A DNA stretch of 64,000 nt from DASQMT01 sp963835735 (lineage in GTDB: Bacteria; Actinomycetota; Thermoleophilia; Solirubrobacterales; Solirubrobacteraceae). The notes below the pieces were generated by a model. That model ran no database searches and was not told where the DNA came from. It saw only the letters and a program-made list of their open reading frames with translations. The translations under genes were made by a program, and so were the position numbers. Shown one piece after another: positions 1 to 10,118 of the stretch. Every line of letters begins with the position of its first letter. The stretch's first letter is position 1. The stretch covers positions 191,810-255,809 of the forward strand of contig CAWIGP010000001.1 in the NCBI GenBank assembly GCA_963835735.1, in the 5' to 3' direction.

Positions 1-222
1 GGGCGGCGGGTGGACTGCCGGTGGCCGCGCCGGCGCCTGACGGTCGAGCTCGACGGCTACCGCTTCCATCAATCGCGCCACGCGTGGGAGCGCGACCGCC
101 GGCGTGAACGTGAGGCCCGCGCCCGCGGCGATGAGTTCCGCCGCTTCACGTACGGCGACGTGTTCGAGCATCCGCGCTTGATGCTCGGCGAGCTGGTGGA
201 CCTACTGCACTGTCCTGCTTGA
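1..222 (+). CDS. DUF559-family endonuclease-like protein, 3' part only
   Basis: The reading frame is open from the first base of the window and ends at the TGA at 220-222, so the 5' part lies outside. The visible 73 residues include VELDGYRFHQ, a run of charged helix residues (WERDRRREREARARG), and FRRFTYGDVFEHP. This pattern matches the C-terminal half of DUF559 proteins, which are related to very-short-patch-repair endonucleases: the D of ELDGYRFH and the following basic helix belong to the nuclease-like core. These proteins are abundant and mostly uncharacterised in actinobacteria. Whether this one cuts DNA cannot be judged from the fragment. Confidence 0.7.
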   Translation, partial: GRRVDCRWPRRRLTVELDGYRFHQSRHAWERDRRREREARARGDEFRRFTYGDVFEHPRLMLGELVDLLHCPA

Positions 223-264
223 GCATCGCTACGCGACCTCCGGGCAGGACGGTTGCGGGCGCAC

Positions 265-270
265 TAACCT
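265..270 (+). promoter_or_regulatory. Leaderless-type -10 box (TAACCT) for argG
   Basis: TAACCT lies 10 nt before the argG ATG, and no Shine-Dalgarno sequence precedes the start. The spacing puts the transcription start at or within a few bases of the ATG. The same arrangement recurs in front of dnaE, cysK, pabBC, glcD, uvrD, folD and the MFS gene. Confidence 0.5.
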
Positions 271-280
271 GCGCCGCCTC

Positions 281-1594
281 ATGACCGACCAGCCCCGCGA
301 TCCCGCCACCGAAGTCCATCGCGTCGCCGACCCGTCCGCGACGCGGGTCGCCTCCTACCTCGCCAACCGCGACGAGGTCTCGCGCGTCCTGCTGCTCTAC
401 TCGGGCGGCCTGGACACGAGCGTGATGCTCAAGTGGATCCAGGACGAGTACGAGGCCGAGGTCGTCGCGCTCACGGTCAACCTCGGGCAGCCGGGGGAGG
501 ACTACGAGGTCGTACGCGGTAAGGCGCTGCGGCTCGGCGCGCTGGATTGCCACGTGGTCGACGCGCGCGAGGAGTTCGCGCGCGAGTACGTGTTGCCCGC
601 GATCAAGGCGAACGCGGACTATGGCGACGGCTATCCGCTGTTCACCGCGCTCGGCCGGCCGCTGATCGCCAAGCTGGCGGTCGAGTACGCGCGCCGGACC
701 GGCTGCGACACGATCGCCCACGGCTGCACCGGGAAGGGCAACGACCAGGTCCGGATCGAGGGCACGATCGCCACCTTGGCGCCCGAGCTCAAGGTGATCG
801 CGCCGGTGCGATCGTGGGCTATGGGGCGCGACGAGGAGATCGCCTACGCGCGCAAGCACGGGATCCCGGTCAAGGGAGGCACCGAGAGCGCGCCGTACTC
901 GATCGACGACAACCTGTGGGGGCGGTCGTCGGAGGGGCGCTGGATCGAGGACCTCGGTCACGCGCCCGACGACGACGTGTTCCAGCTCGTCACGCGGCCC
1001 GAGCTCGCGCCGGACACTCCTCAGGTCGTGTCGATCGAGTTCGAGGCGGGCGTGCCGGTTGCTTTGGATGGCGAGCGGCTCGCGCTAGTGGAGCTGATCG
1101 AGCGCGCCGCCGAGATCGGGATGCGCCACGGCGTCGGGATCGTCGACCACATCGAGGACCGGATCGTCGGGCTGAAGGTGCGCGACATCTACGAGGTGCC
1201 GGCAGCGGCGCTGCTCCTCACCGCGCATAAGGAGCTCGAGCGGCTGGTCGGCACGATCCACCAGAACCAGTTCAAGCCGCAGCTCGACCAGAAGTGGGCG
1301 TACCTCGTCTACGCGGGCCTGTGGTGGGAGCCGCTGCGCGAGGACATCGAGGCCTACGCCGAGCGCGTGAACGAGCGCGTGACCGGGACGATCGGGCTCA
1401 AGCTGTTCAAGGGCGGCCTGCGCGTGGTGACGCGCGAGAGCGTGAACGCGGTCTACGACGCGCAGCTCGCGACGTTCGCGGACTCGGGTGGGCTGTTCTC
1501 CCAGCAGGCGTCGCCGGGGTTCATCGAGCTGTGGACGCTGCAGTCGCGTATGGCGCGGCGACTGCGCGAGGAGGCCAGCGGCGGCGGCCTGTAG
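281..1594 (+). CDS. argG: Argininosuccinate synthase
   Basis: This enzyme joins citrulline and aspartate using ATP to form argininosuccinate, the penultimate step of arginine biosynthesis, in the cytosol. The protein has 437 residues, which is normal for the family. The ATP pyrophosphatase loop YSGGLDTSVM is at about residues 40-49. AHGCTGKGNDQVR, also diagnostic, is at about residues 147-159, and ESAPYSIDDNLWGRS is further downstream. The ATG at 281 was chosen because it gives the usual length and follows a TAACCT -10 box by 10 nt. No other arginine gene is adjacent. The frame is intact. Confidence 0.97.
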   Translation: MTDQPRDPATEVHRVADPSATRVASYLANRDEVSRVLLLYSGGLDTSVMLKWIQDEYEAEVVALTVNLGQPGEDYEVVRGKALRLGALDCHVVDAREEFAREYVLPAIKANADYGDGYPLFTALGRPLIAKLAVEYARRTGCDTIAHGCTGKGNDQVRIEGTIATLAPELKVIAPVRSWAMGRDEEIAYARKHGIPVKGGTESAPYSIDDNLWGRSSEGRWIEDLGHAPDDDVFQLVTRPELAPDTPQVVSIEFEAGVPVALDGERLALVELIERAAEIGMRHGVGIVDHIEDRIVGLKVRDIYEVPAAALLLTAHKELERLVGTIHQNQFKPQLDQKWAYLVYAGLWWEPLREDIEAYAERVNERVTGTIGLKLFKGGLRVVTRESVNAVYDAQLATFADSGGLFSQQASPGFIELWTLQSRMARRLREEASGGGL

Positions 1595-1605
1595 GGTCCG
1601 GGCGC

Positions 1606-1764
1606 ATGTTCTACAAGCTGCTCGGCATGGTGGTGTGGAAGGCCGGCAAGTCGTTGGTGCGTTACAAGTACGGCTCGACACCGAAGCCGCTACTCGTAGG
1701 CGGTGCTTTGCTGGCGGTCGCCGGCGTCGCGCTCGCGTCCCGGCGGCGCGGCGGCGACGAGTGA
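1606..1764 (+). CDS. Small single-pass membrane protein (52 aa)
   Basis: A 52-residue protein starts at ATG 1606, 12 nt after the argG stop, so the two are probably co-transcribed. It has a basic N-terminal segment (MFYKLLGMVVWKAGKSLVRY) and then one hydrophobic helix, LLVGGALLAVAGVALASR, ending in a basic and acidic tail (RRRGGDE). I do not recognise a named family. Short proteins of this type are common beside housekeeping genes in actinobacteria. The coding call rests on the clean membrane topology and codon usage. Confidence 0.6.
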   Translation: MFYKLLGMVVWKAGKSLVRYKYGSTPKPLLVGGALLAVAGVALASRRRGGDE

Positions 1765-1835
1765 GCGCGCGCGGTCGCTGACCGCGCGGCTTGCGGGTCT
1801 TTGCGGCCGCCGTTCGGTCTGACAGCATCCGCATC

Positions 1836-4800
1836 GTGGAACCCTCGTCGTCCGTCCCCGGTCTTGAAGGCCTCGCGATCGAGGCGGTCGAGTGGCTGCC
1901 GTCCGGCTCGGATTCCGGGCTCGTGCGCGTGCGCGGGCGTTGGACCGACCCGGCTCGGAGCGAGCGCGAACTGCCCTCGCTCGGTCTGCGCCGGGGCGCG
2001 GAGGCGCGCCGCTTCGACTCCCTGCCAGACGCCCGCTTCGGTCGCGATCCGGCGGTCTGGCGCGCGACCTATCTGGTTCCCGCCGCGCTGATGGATCCCG
2101 CGCCGGACGAGCTCTGGCTCGCCTGGGAGAGCGGCACCCGGTCAGGCCTGCCCGCGGCGGCGCGTGGGTTCGAGCCGCCCCCGACGCCGGCGCCGCCTGC
2201 GGAGCCCGAGCCGGGCGGCGAGGTCATCGACCGCGCCGTGCTGGCGGAGCGCCGCGCGCGCCGGGCGGAGACTGCGGAGCGCGCCCAGGCGCAACGGGCG
2301 GCCGAGGCCCTCAAGGCGGTCGAGGTGCTCGAGCTGCGCAGCGCCGAGCTGGAGCGGCGGCTGGAGGCGCTCCAGTCGGAGCCGACCCCCGCCGCGCCGC
2401 CGGCCGCTGACTCGTCGCCCGCGTCGGCGCCGGCTGGGCCGCCGGCCGCTGATTCGTCGCCCGCGTCGGCGCCGGCTGGGCCGCCGGCCGCTGATTCGTC
2501 GCCCGCGTCGGCGCCGGCTGGGCCGCCGGCCGCTGACTCGTCGCCCGCGTCGGCGCCGGCTGGGCCGCCGGCCGCTGATTCGTCGCCCGCGTCGGCGCCG
2601 GCTGGGCCGCCGGCCGCCGACTCGTGGCTGTCGGCGGTAGCGCCGGTCGCGGCCCCGCCCGCCGCGACCGATGATGAGCCCGCTGCGGTTGCGGCTCGGC
2701 AAGCCGAAGCACTCGAGACGGCGGTCGCGACCGTCAAACGGTTGCGGGCGGCGCTCGCCGAGCAGCGCCAGCGCGTGCGGCGCAGCGAGCTGCTGCGCGC
2801 CGCCGACGCCGTCGCGCTCGCCACGCTGCGCGACGAGCGCGAGCGTGCGCAACGGCTCGAGCAGCAGCTGGCTCGCGCGGCCGCCGATGCGCGCGCCGCC
2901 CGCGAGCAGGTTGCGCTGGCGCAGCAGCGGGCAGCGGACGCGACCGCCGCCACGCTGGCCGCCCGCGAGCAGGCGGCCGAGCAGGTTGCGCTGGCGCAGC
3001 AGCGAGCAGCGGACGCGACCGCCGCCACGCTGGCCGCCCGCGAGCAGGCGGCCGAGCAGGTCGCGCTGGCGCAGCAGCGAGCGGCGGCCGACGCGGCCGC
3101 GGTCCGCGACGAGCTGGCGGCCGAGCGCGAGAGCGCCGCGTCGGCTCAGGCCGAGGCCGCCGATGCGCGCGCCGAGCTGGAGGTCGCCGGGCGCGACCTG
3201 GCGAGCACGAAGGAGCAGCTCGACGCGCGCGGGCGCGAGCTCGCGGCGATCGGCGCCGAGCTGGCGGCGATGCGCGGCGAGCTGGAGCGCGTCCGCGGCG
3301 ACGCCGCCGGCCGCGTGGCCGATCTGGAACGGCGGCTCGCGGAGCTCGACGCGGCGCTCGCCGAGGAGCGCCGCGTTCACGCCGGTTCCGCGAGCGAGCT
3401 CGAGGCGACGCGCGCGAAGCTCGCGCTTGCCGAGGCGGCAAACCGTGCGGAGTCCGTCGCGCGCGCGGCGCTCGACGAGGAGATCGACCGTGAGCGCCTC
3501 GCGCGCGCGACGCTCGTCGCGTCACTGGACACTGCGCACTCGGAGCTCGCGCAGGAACGGACGCTGACCACGGACGCGACCCTCGCGCGCGAGCAGGCGC
3601 GCTCGGATCTCGCCGCCGCCCGGTCGGCGAGCGGGCGGACCGAGGGGGCGCTCGCCGCGGCGCGCCAGGAGCTCGAAGCGGCACGACTGAGAATCGCCCA
3701 GCTCGAGCGTGCATTGGAGGCGCGCCAGGACGCGCTCGCGTCCGCGGAGTCCCAGGCCGGCGGCCTGCTCGCGCGGATAGCCGAGCTCGAGCGCACCGCC
3801 GACGCCGACCTCGAACGCCGCGCCCGCGAACAGGCGGCGGCCGCAGCAGCGGTCGCGCCGCCGGCGGACGCCGGCCGGGTGTCGGCAAACCTCGATGCGG
3901 CCGCGGCCGCCCTCCGCGATTCCGCGCCTCCGGCCCCCGAGGCGGCGACGTCGGGCGAGCTTCCGGCAGAGCAGCCCGGCGACGTGACCGCGGACGCGAC
4001 CGCCGCCGTGGTCGCAGCACCGGCCGTTGACGCGCCGGCTATCGAGCCGGCGGCTCAGGCATCGGCCGAGCCGGCGGCCGCCGAACCTCTGGCCGTCGAC
4101 GCGCCGGCTATCGAGCCGGCGGCTCAGGCATCGGCCGAGCCGGCGGCCGCCGAACCTCCGGCCGTCGACGCGCCGGCATCGAGCCGGCGGCTCGGCGTCC
4201 GCCGACCGGTGACGTGGCCGCCGAGGTGCCGGCGGCTGAGGCGGCGACCGGTGACGCGGTGGCCGAGGTGCCGGCGGCTGAGGCGGCGACCGGTGACGCG
4301 GTGGCCGAGGTGCCGGCGGCTGAGCCGGCGACCGGTGAGGCGGTGGCCGAGGATGTGGCGTCTGCTGCGCCATCCGCCGTCGAGCCAGCGGTCGAGGCGG
4401 CGCGCGCGCCGGCCCGCCCACGGATCGTCACCGAGGCGAAGCATCCCCCGCGCGCCGACGTCGTCGGCCGCTCGAAGCGCGAGTACCCGTGGCTTCGCGG
4501 CGCGCTCGTGAAACTGGCCCACGACGACCCGCGCGCCGCGACGCGGGTGCTGCTCGGCCTCGTTCCGGCGCAACGAGCACTCCTGACTGCGCCGCTCGAG
4601 TACGACCTCACGATCCGCGGCGACGGCACGTACGCGATCAGCGTCGGTCCCGACAGCGCGATCGCCAGGCCGCTCGCCGGTCCTCGCCATCGCAGCCAGA
4701 CCTCGTTCCACGTAGCGGCCGACGTCGTCACGCTGACCGAGCTGCTCGCCGGTGTCAACAAGCGGATGGGTCGCTGGTTCGGCTCGATCAAGGTCCGCGG

Positions 4801-5212
4801 CACGCGCCGCGCAGCGGAGGCGCTCAGGGACACGCTCGTCGGCGCCCAGCTCGACCTCGCGCAGGCGGCGCAGGCGGGTGCGGAGCTGGATCCCGACCTC
4901 GTCTTCCGCGCGTTCGCGTACGCGATCCACCCCGCATGGACCAAGGGCCACGCGTTCACGGTGGCCCAGGAGATCGCCGACCCGAGTCCGCAGCGCTGGC
5001 ACATCGTCGTCCGTGATGGCGCGCCCATCGCGGTAGAGCGGCGCGCCGCGACGCCACCCGACGCGGTCGTGACGATGACGCGCTCCACCTACCTGCACGT
5101 CCTGCGCGGCACGCCGGCGCCGCACGGCGAGCGGCCCACGATCCGCGGCGACCGCGCGGCCGTAGAGCTCCTCCGGTCCTGGACCGAGCGAGCCCAGGGC
5201 CACGCAGCCTGA
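1836..5212 (+). CDS. Repeat-rich coiled-coil protein with C-terminal SCP2-like region (one frameshift)
   Basis: Reconstructed length is about 1,125 residues from GTG 1836, joined across a one-base deletion near 4176. There, the third copy of a repeat reads GCCGGCATCG where the first two read GCCGGCTATCG. Order of parts: a ~110-residue N-terminal domain of unknown type; a linker with five copies of a PPAADSSPASAPAG unit; a long Ala/Glu/Arg coiled coil (about residues 290-680) with its own 25-residue repeat; two more Ala/Pro/Glu repeat arrays; and a ~260-residue globular end. The end (for example FHVAADVVTLTELLAGVNKR and later VVTMTRSTYLHVLRG) looks like two successive SCP2/sterol-carrier-like folds. 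SCP2 domains bind lipids, so a lipid-binding head on a long stalk is my inference. No signal peptide or membrane helix is seen, which suggests a cytosolic location. Confidence 0.7.
2397..2624 (+). repeat. 42-bp tandem repeat, five full copies plus a partial sixth
   Basis: In-frame copies encode PPAADSSPASAPAG. They are almost identical at DNA level; the visible difference is GAC versus GAT for the Asp codon. Such near-identity implies recent slippage expansion, so copy number probably differs between strains. Confidence 0.9.
2904..3090 (+). repeat. 75-bp tandem repeat within the coiled coil
   Basis: Two full copies and part of a third encode a 25-residue unit beginning EQVALAQQRAADATAATL. 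The unit keeps the heptad-like Ala/Leu spacing, so expansion would lengthen the coiled coil without breaking it. Confidence 0.8.
4029..4345 (+). repeat. Two adjacent repeat arrays: 69-bp (x2 plus partial) and 42-bp (x3)
   Basis: From 4029, two copies of a 69-bp unit encode DAPAIEPAAQASAEPAAAEP plus three residues, and a third copy starts at 4167. From 4220, after the apparent one-base deletion, three copies of a 42-bp unit encode AEVPAAEAATGDAV; the last reads AEVPAAEPATGEAV. Both arrays are Ala/Pro/Glu-rich linkers before the SCP2-like end. Confidence 0.8.
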
Positions 5213-5263
5213 ACACTTTCCCGGACCGTGCGGTTTCGCCACGGCGACGTCCGATCCGGCATC

Positions 5264-5269
5264 TAGCCT
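5264..5269 (+). promoter_or_regulatory. Leaderless-type -10 box (TAGCCT) for dnaE
   Basis: TAGCCT lies 9 nt before GTG 5279, with no Shine-Dalgarno sequence between. This supports GTG 5279 as the start of dnaE. Confidence 0.5.
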
Positions 5270-5278
5270 TCCCGGCCC

Positions 5279-8200
5279 GTGAGCACGTCCTCCTGCGCCC
5301 ACCTGCACGTCCACTCGGAGTACTCGCTGCTCGACGGCGCGTGCAAGATCGACAAGCTTGCCGCCCGCGCCGCGGAGTTCGAGCAGCCGGCGCTCGGGCT
5401 CACCGACCACGGCGTGATGAACGGCTCGGTCGAGCTCTACAAGGCGTGCCGGAAGCACGGCGTCAAGCCGATCCTCGGCCTCGAGGCGTACTTCGTCGAC
5501 GACCGCGCGATCAGAGAGGGGAGGATCGAGCGCAACCACCTCACGCTGATCGCCCAGAGCGACGAGGGCTTCCGCAACCTCACGAAGCTCTCGAGCGCCG
5601 GCTTCCTCGAGGGTCTTCACCGCGGCAAGCCCGGCGTCGACATGGAGCTGCTCGGGCGACACGCCGACGGCGTGATCGCGCTGACCGGCTGCCTCGCTTC
5701 CCGCAGCAGCCGCCGGATCGTCGACGGCCGGCTCGCCGACGCCCGCGCGCACCTCGACGACCTCGTGCAGGTCTTCGGCCCCGACGACGTCTACTTCGAG
5801 GTCCAGCGCAACGGCATCGCCGAGCAGGAACAGGTCAACGAGGCGATCACTGGGTTCGCGCGCGAGATGGGCAGGCCGCTGGTCGCTACGGCCGACGTGC
5901 ACTACCTGCGGCGCGAGGACTACAACCACCACGCGGCGCTGCTGTGCGTGCAGACGAAGTCCACGCTCGCCGCGCCGAAGATGTCGTTCGACACCAACGA
6001 GTTCTATCTGAAGAGCTCGGAGGAGATGGGGCGGGCGTTCGCCGACCTTCCGGAGGCGCTCGCGTCGACGCTGGAGATCGCTGAGCGCTGCGACGTGTCG
6101 ATCGAGCTCGGCGGCCAGCTGATCCCGCGCTTCGACACGCCCGACGGGGAGCCGGAGCGCGACTACCTGCGCGCGCTCGTCGACGAGGGGCTGCGAGCCC
6201 GCTACGGCGACCCGATCCCGGCCGACGCGCGCGAGCGCGCCGACATGGAGCTCGGCGTGATCGACCACATGGGCTTCTCCGCCTACTTCCTGATCGTGTG
6301 GGACTTCGTGCGCTACGCGAAGTCCAACGGGATCGCGGTCGGCCCGGGGCGCGGCTCGGCGGCCGGCTCGATCGTCGCGTACTGCCTGCAGATCACCGAC
6401 GTCGACCCGCTGCGCTACGACCTGCTGTTCGAGCGCTTCCTGAACGCCGAGCGCGTGTCGATGCCCGACATCGACATCGACTTCTCGGTGCGCGGGCGGG
6501 AGCGCGTGATCCGCTACGTCACGGACAAGTACGGCGCCGACCGGGTCGCGCAGATCATCACGTTCGGCAAGATGTTCCCGCGCGCCGCGACCCGCGACGC
6601 CGCGCGCGTGCTCGGCCACGAGTACGCGATCGGCGACCGGCTCGCCAAGCTGATCCCGGACCCGCAGCAGGGCCGCCCGCCGAGCTTCGCGGAGTGCCTG
6701 GCGCCAGGCCAGGAACTGGCCAACGAGGTCGCGAAGGACCCGACGGCGAAGCAGATCGTCGACGTCGCGCAGGGCCTGGAGGGGATCGTCCGCAACGCCT
6801 CGATCCACGCGGCCGCGGTGGTGATCTCCGACCGGAGCCTCACCGACATCGTCCCGCTCCAGCTCGCCGACGCCGGCGTCGGCGAGAACGGCGGCAAGGT
6901 CCACCGCACGGTCACGCAGTACTCGATGAAGCCGATCGAGGAGATCGGCCTGCTCAAGATGGACTTCCTCGGCCTGCGCAACCTCGACGTGATCGAGGAC
7001 GCGCTGGACGTGATCGAGCGCTCGACCGGAGACCGGATCGACATGGCGACGCTGCCGCTCGACGACGCCAAGACGTACGAGATGATGGCCCGCGGCGACG
7101 CGGTCGGCGTGTTCCAGTTCGAGTCCGAGGGGATGCGCGAGGCGCTCAAGAAGGTCCAGCCGGACGAGTTCGAGGACCTCGTCGCGCTCAACGCGCTGTA
7201 CCGGCCCGGCGCGATGGACCAGATCCCGACGTACGCGCGCGGGAAGCGCAATCCCGAGACGGTCCAGTACATCGACGACCGCCTGCGCCCGATCACCGCG
7301 GCGACGAAGGGCGTGATCCTCTACCAGGAGCAGTCGATGCAGATCGCCAAGACGATCGCCGGCTTCTCCGGGCCGAAGGCCGACGATCTGCGCAAGGCGA
7401 TCGGCAAGAAGAATCGCGAGGCGATGGCCAAGCTCAAGCCGGAGTTCTTCGAGGGCTGTCGTGCGTCCGGCACCGCCCCGGACGTGACCGAGGCTCTGTG
7501 GACGCGTCAACGAGAAGAGCGCCGACTACTCATTCAACCGCTCGCACGCCGCTTGCTACGGGCTGATCGCCTACCGCACGGCGTGGCTGAAGGCGAACTA
7601 CCCCGCCGAGTACATGGCGGCGCTGATCTCGTCGGTGATGGACACCAAGGACAAGGTGCCGTTCTTCGTCAACCAGGCGGAGAGCATGGGGATCGAGATC
7701 CTCCCGCCGGACGTGAACCTGTCCGACCACGAGTTCGTCGTCGTCGAGGGCAACATCCGCTTCGGGCTCGACGCGGTCAAGGGCGTGGGCTACGCGGCCG
7801 TGGAGGCGATCAAGGCCGCGCGCGAGAAGGACGGCGAGTTCAGCTCGCTGTGGGACTTCTGCGAGCGCGTCGACAACCGCGCGGTCAACAAGAAGGCGAT
7901 CGAGGCGCTGATCAAGTGCGGCGCGTTCGGCTCCACGGGCGCGACCCGGAAGGGCATGCTCGAGGTGCTCGAGTCCGCGCAGGCCGCCGGCCAGCAGGCG
8001 CAGCTCGACGCGCAGATCGGGCAGGGCTCGATCTTCGACCTCGGCGAGCTCGGCGGGGACGCGACCCCGTTCGAGGCCCCGACGCACCCGCCGATCCCGA
8101 TCGACGAGTTCGACCGCCCGGAGCTGCTCAGGATCGAGAGGGAGTCGATCGGCATCTTCATCACCGAGCATCCGCTCAAGCGAGTGCGCGACGCGCTGCG

Positions 8201-8808
8201 CGTCAAGGGCGACACGCTGTGCGCCGAGGTGGGCGAGCGGCGCGACGGTGAGTGGGTCAAGGTCGGCGGGATGATCTCGGCGTCGAAGAAGATCAAGACC
8301 CGGTCGGGGGCGACGGTGCTGTTCGCGACGCTCGACGACCTCGACGGCCAGGTCGAGTTGCTCGTGTTCGAGAAGGTCATCCTCGAGCGCGAGGCGGCGC
8401 TGCAGGTCGACCAGATCGTGCTCGTCCGCGGAACCGTCGACCACGGCGAGAACGGCAAGCTCTGCATCAAGGTCGCCGACGTGACGCCGTTCGCCCCGTC
8501 CGACGTCCGAGATCGAGCGCGCGCGCGACCAGGCGGCGGCGATCGCGGCCGCGCGCGTGCCCAAGCCCGTGCACCTGCGGGTCGACGCCGGCCGCCTGCC
8601 CGCGTCGGTGATCGACGAGCTCAAGCGGATCTTCGACGACTTCCCGGGCGAGTCCGAGGTCGTGCTGGAGGTCCACACGCGCACAGGGCTGCGGCGTCTG
8701 CGCTTCGGCGAGGAGTTCAAGGTCAACGCCCGCGACGCTGCGCTCAAGTCCGAGCTGCACCGGGTGCTCGGCGACGCGGTGTTGACGGCGGTGCCCCAGC
8801 CCGCGTGA
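5279..8808 (+). CDS. dnaE: DNA polymerase III subunit alpha (two frameshifts)
   Basis: This is the replicative polymerase, about 1,176 residues once two frame changes are joined (near 7503 and near 8505). The PHP domain starts the protein (CAHLHVHSEYSLLDGACKID). The polymerase core has GPGRGSAAGSIVAYCL and the catalytic acidic motif PDIDIDFSVRGRERVI. After the first break the frame resumes at VNEKSADYSFNRSHAACYG, so nothing is missing. The OB-fold follows (VGGMISASKKIKTRSGA), and the C-terminus runs to TAVPQPA. The GTG start fits both the usual N-terminus and a -10 box 9 nt upstream. Because dnaE is essential and all motifs survive, sequencing indels are more likely than decay. Confidence 0.95.
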
Positions 8809-9122
8809 GCCTGGTTCGGCGCGCCGCGGCGGCGCCGGCGCTGGAGAACGGCGGGCTTTGAGGGAAGGGCTCGGCCGGGTCCGGCAGGACGCGGGGCGGA
8901 TTTCGCCTCGCCAGGCGAGATCAACCCGCCCCGCGTCGCTGAGGGGCGCTTCGGGTTCCTATGCGGCCTTTTCGCGCCCCAAGTCGATGCGGGGCGCCTT
9001 TGACTCGCATAGCGAGCTCAAGGCGCCCCGGGTCGACGCGGGGCGCTTTATCCACCAATGCGGTGGTCAAAGCGCCCCACGTGAGCGCGACCACAATCCG
9101 GGCCCCTCCTCAATGCTGCCGT
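8809..9122. other. Convergent intergenic region between dnaE and endonuclease IV
   Basis: This 314-nt gap contains no convincing gene on either strand. Most of it (8888-9078) is an array of four hairpins described separately. Transcripts of dnaE (plus) and nfo (minus) run into it from opposite sides, so it may serve both as a terminator region. Confidence 0.6.
8888..9078. repeat. Array of four related nested hairpins
   Basis: Four inverted repeats follow one another. H1 (8888-8937) has a perfect 12-bp stem GACGCGGGGCGG with inner stem CTCGCC/GGCGAG. H2 (8943-8980) has the 7-bp stem GGGGCGC. H3 (8991-9029) has the stem GGGGCGCCTT and inner stem CTCGC/GCGAG. H4 (9040-9078) has the stem GGGGCGCTTT and inner stem CCACC/GGTGG. 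The outer arms share GGGGCG while the inner parts differ; three of the four carry their own inner palindrome. No T-tract follows, so these are not classical Rho-independent terminators. Confidence 0.8.
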
Positions 9123-10086
9123 TCAGCGACGCTTCGTTCCACCGGCGCGACCGCGCTTGGCAGTCCCGCCGCCGCGCTTGGCCGTCCCACCGCCACGCTT
9201 GCGCTTGGCGCCGCCGCCGCCGCCACGCGCGGCGAGCCCCTCCTCACGCAGCTGAAACGCCCAGTCGAGGTCCTGGCGGTCGAGGGCCTTGCCGGCGTGG
9301 CCCGGGCCTTCGAGCACGCACGGCATCCCCTCGAAGCGAGGCTCCGACAGGAACGCCGCGATCCCGTCGCGCCCGATCTCGCCGTCGCCGAGGTTCTCGT
9401 GGCGGTCGCGGTTGGAGCCCAGCGGCGTGGCCGAGTCGTTGACATGCAGCGACCCGAGACGCTCCAGCCCGACGACGCGATCGAAGTCGTCCAGCACATC
9501 GGCGAGCGCCTCCGCGGTGCGGATGTCGTAGCCGGACGCCAGCAGATGGCAGGAGTCGAGGCAGACGCCCAGCCGCTTGCCGCCGCCCGCGACCTCGATC
9601 AGCCGGGCCAGCTCCTCGAACGAGCGGCCGAGCGTCCCGCCGGCGCCGGCGGTGTCCTCCAGGTGCAGCGGGCACTTCTCCGATTCCGCCAGCGCCTCCT
9701 TGATGACGGCGCCGGCCCGATCGAGCGCCGCGTCGACCTCGCCGCCGTTCTTGAGCGCGGAGCCGGGGTGCAGCACGACCGCCACCGCTCCGAGCTCGGC
9801 GCCGGCCCGCAGCGAGGAGATCAGCGACGCGCAGCGTCTTCTCGTGGAACTCCTTCTCCTCGGAGGCGGGGTTGAGCAGGTAGACCGCGTGGATCAGCAG
9901 GGCGTCGACGTCGGAGTCGGCCATCGCGGCGTGGAAGTCGGAGACCTCCTCGGCCGAGTAGTCGCGCGGCTTCCACTGCCGCGGGTTCTGATTGAAGATC
10001 TGGATCGAGCGGGCGCCGCGCTCGACGCCCCGGGCGACGGCCTGGGCCGGACCTCCGCTGGGGGAGACGTGGGCGCCGATGAGCAT
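9123..10086 (-). CDS. nfo: Endonuclease IV (AP endonuclease family 2), basic C-terminal tail, one frameshift
   Basis: This enzyme cuts DNA 5' of abasic sites in base-excision repair. The ATG at 10086 begins MLIGAHVSPSGGPAQAVARG, the family's N-terminus. After a one-base insertion near 9830 the frame continues with the zinc-site motifs: LHLEDTAGAGGTLG (metal-ligand Glu), CLDSCHLLASGYDI, LHVNDSATPLGSNRDRHENL, and VLEGPGHAG near the end. Reconstructed length is about 321 residues. The last ~35 residues are a Gly/Lys/Arg tail with a repeated GGGTAKR unit, which lies beyond the TIM barrel and is likely to bind nucleic acid non-specifically. The gene is divergent from gltX, 32 nt between starts. 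Confidence 0.9.
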
Positions 10087-10100
10087 GCGAGCGGCGGTTC

Positions 10101-10106
10101 TAGCAT
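10101..10106 (+). promoter_or_regulatory. -10 box (TAGCAT) for gltX
   Basis: TAGCAT ends 12 nt before the gltX ATG. It lies in the 32-nt gap between the divergent nfo and gltX genes, so both promoters must overlap there. Confidence 0.4.
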
Positions 10107-10118
10107 GCTGCCCCGATC

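Noticed and set aside
2397..2624. 42-bp repeats considered as a CRISPR array
   Set aside because: There are no unique spacers; the units are contiguous and in frame within a coding region.
4124..7510. A 1,128-residue open frame on the minus strand opposite dnaE
   Set aside because: It is antisense to dnaE and the repeat protein, has biased Arg/Val/Asp/His composition and no family motif. At this GC content long antisense frames are expected.
8888..9078. Hairpins considered as ordinary Rho-independent terminators
   Set aside because: None is followed by a T-tract and four occur in a row. A role in termination is possible but not of the classical type.
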